Shown here one piece after another: positions 59,363-64,000 of a stretch of 64,000 bases of DNA. The DNA lies in the NCBI GenBank assembly GCA_910585595.1, contig CAJUET010000007.1:1-64000 (forward strand). Direction: 5' to 3'. Position numbers and translations under genes: made by a program. The stretch's first letter is position 1; every line of letters begins with the position of its first letter. Source of the DNA: an uncultured Christensenella sp. (GTDB lineage: Bacteria > Bacillota > Clostridia > Christensenellales > Borkfalkiaceae). A model generated the notes under the pieces. That model saw only the letters and a list, made by a program, of their open reading frames with translations. It was not told the DNA's origin and did no database searches.

Positions 59363-60808
59363 CTATACAAACTGCAAGATATCAACGAGAACGGCAAAGC
59401 CCAAAAGAAGCATAAATCCTACCGCATGAATGATAGCTTCGACCTTTCGGCTCATCGGCTTGCCGCGGATCCACTCTATGACCGTAAACACGACTTTACT
59501 GCCGTCTAGTGCGGGAACGGGCAAAAGATTGAACACGGCAAGATTCACGCCGATAAATGCGGAAATTTCAAGGAAATACCTAAATCCAAGCGACGCCATT
59601 TCGGAAGTCGCCTTAATGGTGGAAATGGGGCCGCCCATTGCGGAAATACCGAGCCGCCCCGTCAACAGTTCGCCGATAACGCGCAGAATCGAACCAGCGA
59701 TCTTAAAGGAATAAACGAAAGCTCTTCCGAGTGTTTCAAAGAATCCGAATTTGGCGGTGGCGCTTGCAAGTTCATACCCCTTCTCTGTCACTTCGCCTTC
59801 TTCGTTAGTCTTTTCTACATACTTAATGCCGAGTCCCTTCCATGCGGAATCAAGTTCGGAGCTGTTATTCACGCTTACGTCGGAGCGAAGCATGATTTCG
59901 ACTTGCATTTTTTTGCGGTGCGATTTTACGATTTCTTCTTTGCCCGTTTCGGGATCCGTCGCCGTTTCGTCAATAAAAAGCCGGGAGATATACAGTTTTA
60001 CTTTATCGCCTGCCTTTTTTCCGTTGACCGCACGCGCAAGATCGACCGTAAGATACAGATTTTTTCCGTTCGCTTTCAGGAAAATATCCCTATCCTGTAA
60101 GCAGTATTCGGCGGGAATATCATCGGTCGGTTCTACTTCGTACACTGCGGTCATCGTCTGCCCATAGGCAAAGAAACAGACAATGATCAAAAACAGCGCC
60201 AGAACATAATTCATGAGCGCGCCGGCAACGAGCACGATGATACGCTTCCACGGAGCTTTCCGCGTGAAAGAACCGTCGTCGGGTTTTTCTTTCCATGCCG
60301 GAGTGCCACGTTTTTTCTTTTTCTTCTTTCCCGCCTCCTCGGGCGCGGGAAGGTCGGCGAAAAAGTCCTCCTCCTTTTGTTCCTCTTTCGTCTCTTCGGC
60401 AGGCTTTATCTCTTCGGACGCAGAGGTCAGGATCACGGTATCTGCCGAAGCGGATTCGGCAATACTTTCTTTCGGCTCTTCTTTCGCGGAATCGGGAAGA
60501 GCTTCTTCTCCGTTCTTTTTCTCTTCCTTCTTTTCTTCGTCGAGTCCGTCCTCGTTCTGAAAAGCGCAATAGCCGCCGAGCGGAATCAAACGGATCGCAA
60601 AGAGCTGTCCCGACCTTTTCGACTTATGCTTAAAGAGCGCGGGACCGAACCCGATCGAAAACTCGTTGATCCCGAACCGCAGAATTTTCCCTGCGATCCA
60701 GTGCCCGAATTCGTGGATCGTGATCATGATAAGTAAGATTAAGATCGCAAGCAGGATCGAACCGATCGTTTTGAACACGCTTGCGGCAGAGAGAAGATTA
60801 TTAACCAT
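59363..60808 (-). CDS. rseP: Site-2 protease RseP with a large charged insertion
   Basis: The 481-residue zinc intramembrane protease has HEFGH at residues 32-36 in the first helix, a PDZ domain around 230-320, and the second metal motif NLLPVPALDGS near residue 430. Between GGY at 78-80 and the next helix (APWKRIIVL) there is an insertion at about residues 87-182 rich in Glu, Lys, Ala and Ser, where typical members have about 15-25 residues. The start overlaps the dxr stop by 8 bases. Regulated substrates may be anti-sigma factors, not seen here. Confidence 0.95.
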   Translation of the reverse strand: MVNNLLSAASVFKTIGSILLAILILLIMITIHEFGHWIAGKILRFGINEFSIGFGPALFKHKSKRSGQLFAIRLIPLGGYCAFQNEDGLDEEKKEEKKNGEEALPDSAKEEPKESIAESASADTVILTSASEEIKPAEETKEEQKEEDFFADLPAPEEAGKKKKKKRGTPAWKEKPDDGSFTRKAPWKRIIVLVAGALMNYVLALFLIIVCFFAYGQTMTAVYEVEPTDDIPAEYCLQDRDIFLKANGKNLYLTVDLARAVNGKKAGDKVKLYISRLFIDETATDPETGKEEIVKSHRKKMQVEIMLRSDVSVNNSSELDSAWKGLGIKYVEKTNEEGEVTEKGYELASATAKFGFFETLGRAFVYSFKIAGSILRVIGELLTGRLGISAMGGPISTIKATSEMASLGFRYFLEISAFIGVNLAVFNLLPVPALDGSKVVFTVIEWIRGKPMSRKVEAIIHAVGFMLLLGFAVLVDILQFV

Positions 60809-61898
60809 AAATCAAATTCTTTGCAATTTCCTTTGCCTTAAAATCGGCTTCTTTGAGGGTCTCGAAGCAATCGGCTTTCCGATTGGGTATTTTTTCGAGA
60901 ACGCCTTGGATAGTTTCTGCAATTTGCATAAAACCGATACGCCCGCCAAGAAAAGCCGCGACTGCCGTTTCGCCTGCACCGTTGAGTACGGCGGGTGCGA
61001 TTCCGCCCGCCTTGCCCGCTTCGAGCGCAAGGGAAAAACACGGGAATTTCTCTTGCGGAAAGGGATAAAAATGCAATTCGCCGAGCTTCGCGAAATCGAG
61101 CTGATCCAAGCATGGTAACCGTTCGGGATAGGTAAGCGCAAGCTGAATGGGCAGGCGCATATCGGGATAGGCAAGCTGCGCGATCGAAGCACCGTCCTGA
61201 AAACGAACGATCGAATGAACGATGCTTTCGGGATGAACGATCGCCTCTATTTGCTTGAAATCCGCATTGTAAAGCCACTTCGCTTCGATCACTTCGTAGC
61301 CCTTATTGAGAAGCGTCGCGCTGTCGATCGTAATTTTTTTGCCCATGTTCCAAGTGGGATGCGCGAGCGCGTCCTTTGCAGTAACCTCTTTAAGCTCCGT
61401 CGGGGAAAGTTTAAAAAAGGGTCCGCCGCTTGCTGTTAAGACCAACCGTTCGAAAGGAGTATCCCTTCTGAACGAAAGCGCCTGAAAGAGCGCGGAATGT
61501 TCGCTGTCTACGGGAACGATCTCTACGCCGTTCTGCTTCGCCAAATCGGTTACGATCTCCCCTCCGCATACAAGGGACTCTTTATTGGCAAGCGCAACCG
61601 TCTTACCCGCGCGAATTGCAGAAAGGGTGTATCGTAGCCCCGCAAAGCCTCCCGCCGCAATCAACGCGACGTCACAATCCGAAAACAGGGCATCGAGCTC
61701 GGGATCGCTCAACTCTCCCCTTGCGGCGCAGTGCGAAAAACGCGGGGAAAACTCCCTTTTCAACGCGTTCATTCCCTCTTCGTCGCTACCCGAAAGAAGC
61801 GCGGAAAAGGAGAAGTGCTCGGGATTCTCCCGAACGATACGAACCGTTTGTTTTCCGATATTGCCCGTACAGCCGACGAGCGCGATTTTTTTCTTCAT
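60801..61898 (-). CDS. dxr: 1-deoxy-D-xylulose-5-phosphate reductoisomerase
   Basis: The 365-residue NADPH enzyme makes 2-C-methyl-D-erythritol-4-phosphate in the MEP isoprenoid pathway. It has GCTGNIGKQTVRIV, ALANKESLVCGG, PVDSEHSALFQ and ASGGPFF. ATG 61898 matches the family N-terminus; the upstream ATG at 61922 lies in the loop of a hairpin. No good ribosome-binding site precedes either. Isoprenoid units feed undecaprenyl synthesis by uppS in the same operon. Confidence 0.95.
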   Translation of the reverse strand: MKKKIALVGCTGNIGKQTVRIVRENPEHFSFSALLSGSDEEGMNALKREFSPRFSHCAARGELSDPELDALFSDCDVALIAAGGFAGLRYTLSAIRAGKTVALANKESLVCGGEIVTDLAKQNGVEIVPVDSEHSALFQALSFRRDTPFERLVLTASGGPFFKLSPTELKEVTAKDALAHPTWNMGKKITIDSATLLNKGYEVIEAKWLYNADFKQIEAIVHPESIVHSIVRFQDGASIAQLAYPDMRLPIQLALTYPERLPCLDQLDFAKLGELHFYPFPQEKFPCFSLALEAGKAGGIAPAVLNGAGETAVAAFLGGRIGFMQIAETIQGVLEKIPNRKADCFETLKEADFKAKEIAKNLIYG

Positions 61899-61905
61899 TG
61901 TTTTT

Positions 61906-61934
61906 AAGAAAAACGTCCGCATATTGCAGCGGAC
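61906..61934 (-). terminator. Terminator-like hairpin between cdsA and dxr
   Basis: Stem GTCCGC (61915-61920 with 61929-61934), loop of 8, followed on the minus strand by GTTTTTCTT. Inside an operon this may lower expression of dxr-rseP. Confidence 0.45.
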
Positions 61935-61963
61935 AAATTATCCTTTTTAATATATGTTGCGTC

Positions 61964-62986
61964 TTACGACATAATAACCATAATGCGAATGGTAAATATC
62001 AGGCAGACGGCAAGCCCCGCATAAAGAGAGGAATCTATCCTGTCTAAAAGTCCGCCGTGTCCGGGGAGAATTTTTCCCATATCTTTGATGTCGAGTTTGC
62101 GCTTGATCGCACTCTCTACAAGATCGCCGAACTGCGCAAAGAAGGATGAGATCACTCCTACTCCCAAAAAAAGATACAAACTTTCCCATTCAAAAACGAT
62201 ATTTTCAAACGATTCTGCTCTGAGCGGCGTGCACAGTCCGTAATAAATGAAGAATACGAGCACCGCGCCGATTGCTCCGCCCACAAGTCCGCCTACCCCT
62301 CCGACAAGCGTTTTGTTCGGTGAAACGTTGGGTGCCATTTTTTTAGGAAGCTTTTTTCCGAAAAGCCTTCCGAAGACAAGCGCAAGCGAATCGCAGAACG
62401 GGCAAATCAAAAAGATAAACAGGATCGCCGCGTCAGAATACTTTTGGAGGTGATTACAGCCTGCAAGGATCAAAAGGAACACCAAAGGATATACATAGGC
62501 GATCAAAGTATAGCCCGTCGATTCGAGCGAGGTCTTTTGATGCGCCAGAACGAGAAGACCCAGAATGACGGCAAGCCCCGCAATAAATACGACGAGCGTA
62601 ATGAGCGGCGTATAGTTCGACTGTCCCCATTTCACTTCAAAAACTTCCATGAACACAAAATCGCTCACACAGAAGGTCAGAACCGTCAGCGTTGTGAAAA
62701 TCATAACAATGACCGCCTGGGCCCTTGTGATTTTATGCTTGAACGCACGGCATATTTCGAAAGTGCCTAAAACGGAAAACGCAAGCACGATAAAATCGAA
62801 CAGGAAATCGTTCACGAAGATTTTCAGCATGAAAAATCCGATGAGAATCGCCATGTACAAGATGCCTACGCCGATGCGCACCCAAATATCGCTCTTCTTT
62901 TTCTGGGGTTTTACGGGCTGCGGCTCTTGAACCTGCGTATTCGGTTGTCCTTCCGTATCCTGTGTTTGAGAATTATTTTCTTCCAT
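61964..62986 (-). CDS. cdsA: Phosphatidate cytidylyltransferase
   Basis: The 340-residue membrane protein makes CDP-diacylglycerol, the precursor of phosphatidylglycerol and related lipids. The C-terminal signature SAIKRKLDIKDMGKILPGHG continues into GLLDRIDS. About eight helices are present. An N-terminal Gln/Pro-rich hydrophilic tail of about 30 residues is an extension to the usual form. Confidence 0.95.
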   Translation of the reverse strand: MEENNSQTQDTEGQPNTQVQEPQPVKPQKKKSDIWVRIGVGILYMAILIGFFMLKIFVNDFLFDFIVLAFSVLGTFEICRAFKHKITRAQAVIVMIFTTLTVLTFCVSDFVFMEVFEVKWGQSNYTPLITLVVFIAGLAVILGLLVLAHQKTSLESTGYTLIAYVYPLVFLLILAGCNHLQKYSDAAILFIFLICPFCDSLALVFGRLFGKKLPKKMAPNVSPNKTLVGGVGGLVGGAIGAVLVFFIYYGLCTPLRAESFENIVFEWESLYLFLGVGVISSFFAQFGDLVESAIKRKLDIKDMGKILPGHGGLLDRIDSSLYAGLAVCLIFTIRIMVIMS

Positions 62987-62997
62987 TACTTACCCTA

Positions 62998-63681
62998 TTA
63001 TTTTTCAACTTTTCCGAAACGGCGTTCCCGTTCCCCATAGCTTTTCAGCGCTTTATCAAATTCCTTATCCGTAAAATCGGGAAAGAGCTTATCGGTAAAA
63101 TACAGCTCTGCATACGCTGACTGCCAAAGCAAAAAGTTCGAGAGCCTTATCTCCTTGCCGGTCCTGATCAAAAGGTCGGGATCGGGAACGTCCCCCGTAA
63201 AAAGCAGCGAAGAAAACGCTTCTTCCGTCATTTCCCCGCCCTCTTTCACCGCGCGGTTGACGGCGGCAATAATCTCCTGCCGTGCCCCGTACGCAATTGC
63301 AAGGATCAAATTTCCGCGTGTGCCGCCCTTCGTCTCCGTTTCACCCTTTTGAATGATTTCACGAACGTCGGGGGGCAAAAGCTGCAAGTTCCCGATCACG
63401 CGGAGCACGATACCCTTCTCTTTCAGAGTCTGCGTATTCTTGATAAAATACTCGCGGAACAACTCAAATAGACCTTCAAGTTCCTCCGGAGGGCGTTTCA
63501 AATTTTCGGTCGAGAGCGCATACAGCGTGCAAAACTCCACTCCGCAATCAAAGATATGTTCGGAGAGAGAAATCATGCGCTTCATTCCCGCACGGTGTCC
63601 CGCATTGCGGGGAAGAAGGCGCTTCTTCGCCCATCTTCCGTTTCCGTCCATAATAACGGCAACGTGCCTGGGGATCATCAA
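62998..63681 (-). CDS. uppS: Undecaprenyl diphosphate synthase
   Basis: The 227-residue cis-prenyltransferase has HVAVIMDGNGRWAKKRLL, FCTLYALSTENLKRP and DLLIRTGKEIRLSNFLLWQ with YAELYFTDKLFPDF. It makes the C55 lipid carrier for the cell wall. The start overlaps the frr stop codon by four bases. Confidence 0.97.
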   Translation of the reverse strand: MMIPRHVAVIMDGNGRWAKKRLLPRNAGHRAGMKRMISLSEHIFDCGVEFCTLYALSTENLKRPPEELEGLFELFREYFIKNTQTLKEKGIVLRVIGNLQLLPPDVREIIQKGETETKGGTRGNLILAIAYGARQEIIAAVNRAVKEGGEMTEEAFSSLLFTGDVPDPDLLIRTGKEIRLSNFLLWQSAYAELYFTDKLFPDFTDKEFDKALKSYGERERRFGKVEK

Positions 63682-64000
63682 ACCGTCAAAAGCTCCTTTT
63701 CTTTTGCGGCAACGGTTTTATCGACCGCTTCCACGCTTTTTGCAATGCATTCTTCGATCTCCGATTCAAGGTTCTTCGCCTCGTCCTCGGAAATTTCTTT
63801 CGCATTTTTTAGTTTTTTAACTCCCTCCATCGCCTCTCTGCGGTTGTTGCGGACGGCGATTTTAGAGTCCTCGCCCATGCGTTTGACCTGTTTGACAAGG
63901 TCCTTTCTGCGTTCCTCGGTAAGTTCGGGGAATACGAGACGGATAACGTTTCCGTCGTTCGTGGGCGTAATGCCGATGTTCGAAGCAAGAATGGCTTTTT
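63678..64000 (-). CDS. frr: Ribosome-recycling factor (5' end missing)
   Basis: The frame runs off the right end of the window and covers about the last 107 residues, including NDGNVIRLVFPELTEERRKD, LVKQVKRMGEDSKIAVRNNR and the C-terminal EIEECIAKSVEAVDKTVAAK. RRF releases ribosomes with EF-G after termination. Gene order frr-uppS-cdsA-dxr-rseP is conserved in Firmicutes. Confidence 0.97.
   Translation of the reverse strand, partial: KAILASNIGITPTNDGNVIRLVFPELTEERRKDLVKQVKRMGEDSKIAVRNNRREAMEGVKKLKNAKEISEDEAKNLESEIEECIAKSVEAVDKTVAAKEKELLTV

Overview
The window looks like a chromosomal segment of an uncultured gut Clostridia (Firmicutes), possibly Christensenellales-like. That placement is inferred from gene content, near-50% GC in the core operons, strong AGGAGG ribosome-binding sites, sigma-A promoters (TTGACA, 17 nt, TATAAT), abundant intrinsic terminators, a TPP riboswitch in front of a ThiT-type transporter, HslVU and VanW-family proteins. 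No rRNA is present; one tRNA gene was found. Most genes are on the minus strand.

Layout. 0-4.1 kb: a cyclophilin-like lipoprotein and two tandem paralogous MGDG-synthase/UgtP-type glycosyltransferases with near-identical promoters; one has a leader RNA with mutually exclusive terminator and antiterminator. 4.1-7.6 kb: the rpmG-secE-nusG-rplK-rplA-(L10 leader)-rplJ-rplL ribosomal cluster. 7.7-11.6 kb: obgE-yhbY-nadB-nadC, with obgE apparently transcribed as a leaderless mRNA. 11.6-14.0 kb: three plus-strand membrane-protein genes, a YugP-like zinc peptidase and two zinc-ribbon proteins. 14.1-27.1 kb: glyA, then a long operon (GT-C-like membrane protein, comM, dprA, topA, trmFO, hslV, hslU, hisS, trxA). 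27.2-36.2 kb: rplS, vanW, a PHP phosphoesterase and recF, divergent from dnaA-mnmG, then yfbR and the thiT unit.

36.2-42.7 kb is accessory: a rhomboid protease/YwaF-like pair and an eight-gene operon of small proteins (DUF6194, nucleotidyltransferase, GNAT, DJ-1/PfpI, EFR1 ferredoxin-flavodoxin, tautomerase, metallo-beta-lactamase fold, PEBP). 42.7-56.2 kb is a coherent alpha-mannan utilisation locus. It has a solute-binding lipoprotein and two permeases for uptake, a wall- or membrane-anchored LGFP-like repeat protein, GH125 exo-alpha-1,6-mannosidase, two GH76 endo-alpha-1,6-mannanase lipoproteins, mannose-6-phosphate isomerase and a ROK sugar kinase. A divergent GntR-LacI regulator faces candidate operators. 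The genes can be read as extracellular cleavage, capture, import, trimming, phosphorylation and entry into glycolysis as fructose-6-phosphate. The ABC ATPase is missing and is presumably a shared one elsewhere.

56.2-59.1 kb is an AT-rich, degraded insertion next to the 3' end of a tRNA-Ala(GGC). It carries a hypothetical protein, a GIY-YIG endonuclease with four helix-turn-helix repeats, the C-terminal remnant of a probable serine recombinase, long inverted repeats and a duplicated piece of the tRNA 3' end. 59.3-64 kb is the conserved frr-uppS-cdsA-dxr-rseP operon (frr cut by the window end), in which RseP carries an unusual charged insertion of about 95 residues.

Start sites were moved to internal ATGs wherever a ribosome-binding site, a promoter inside the longer frame, or family N-termini demanded it.
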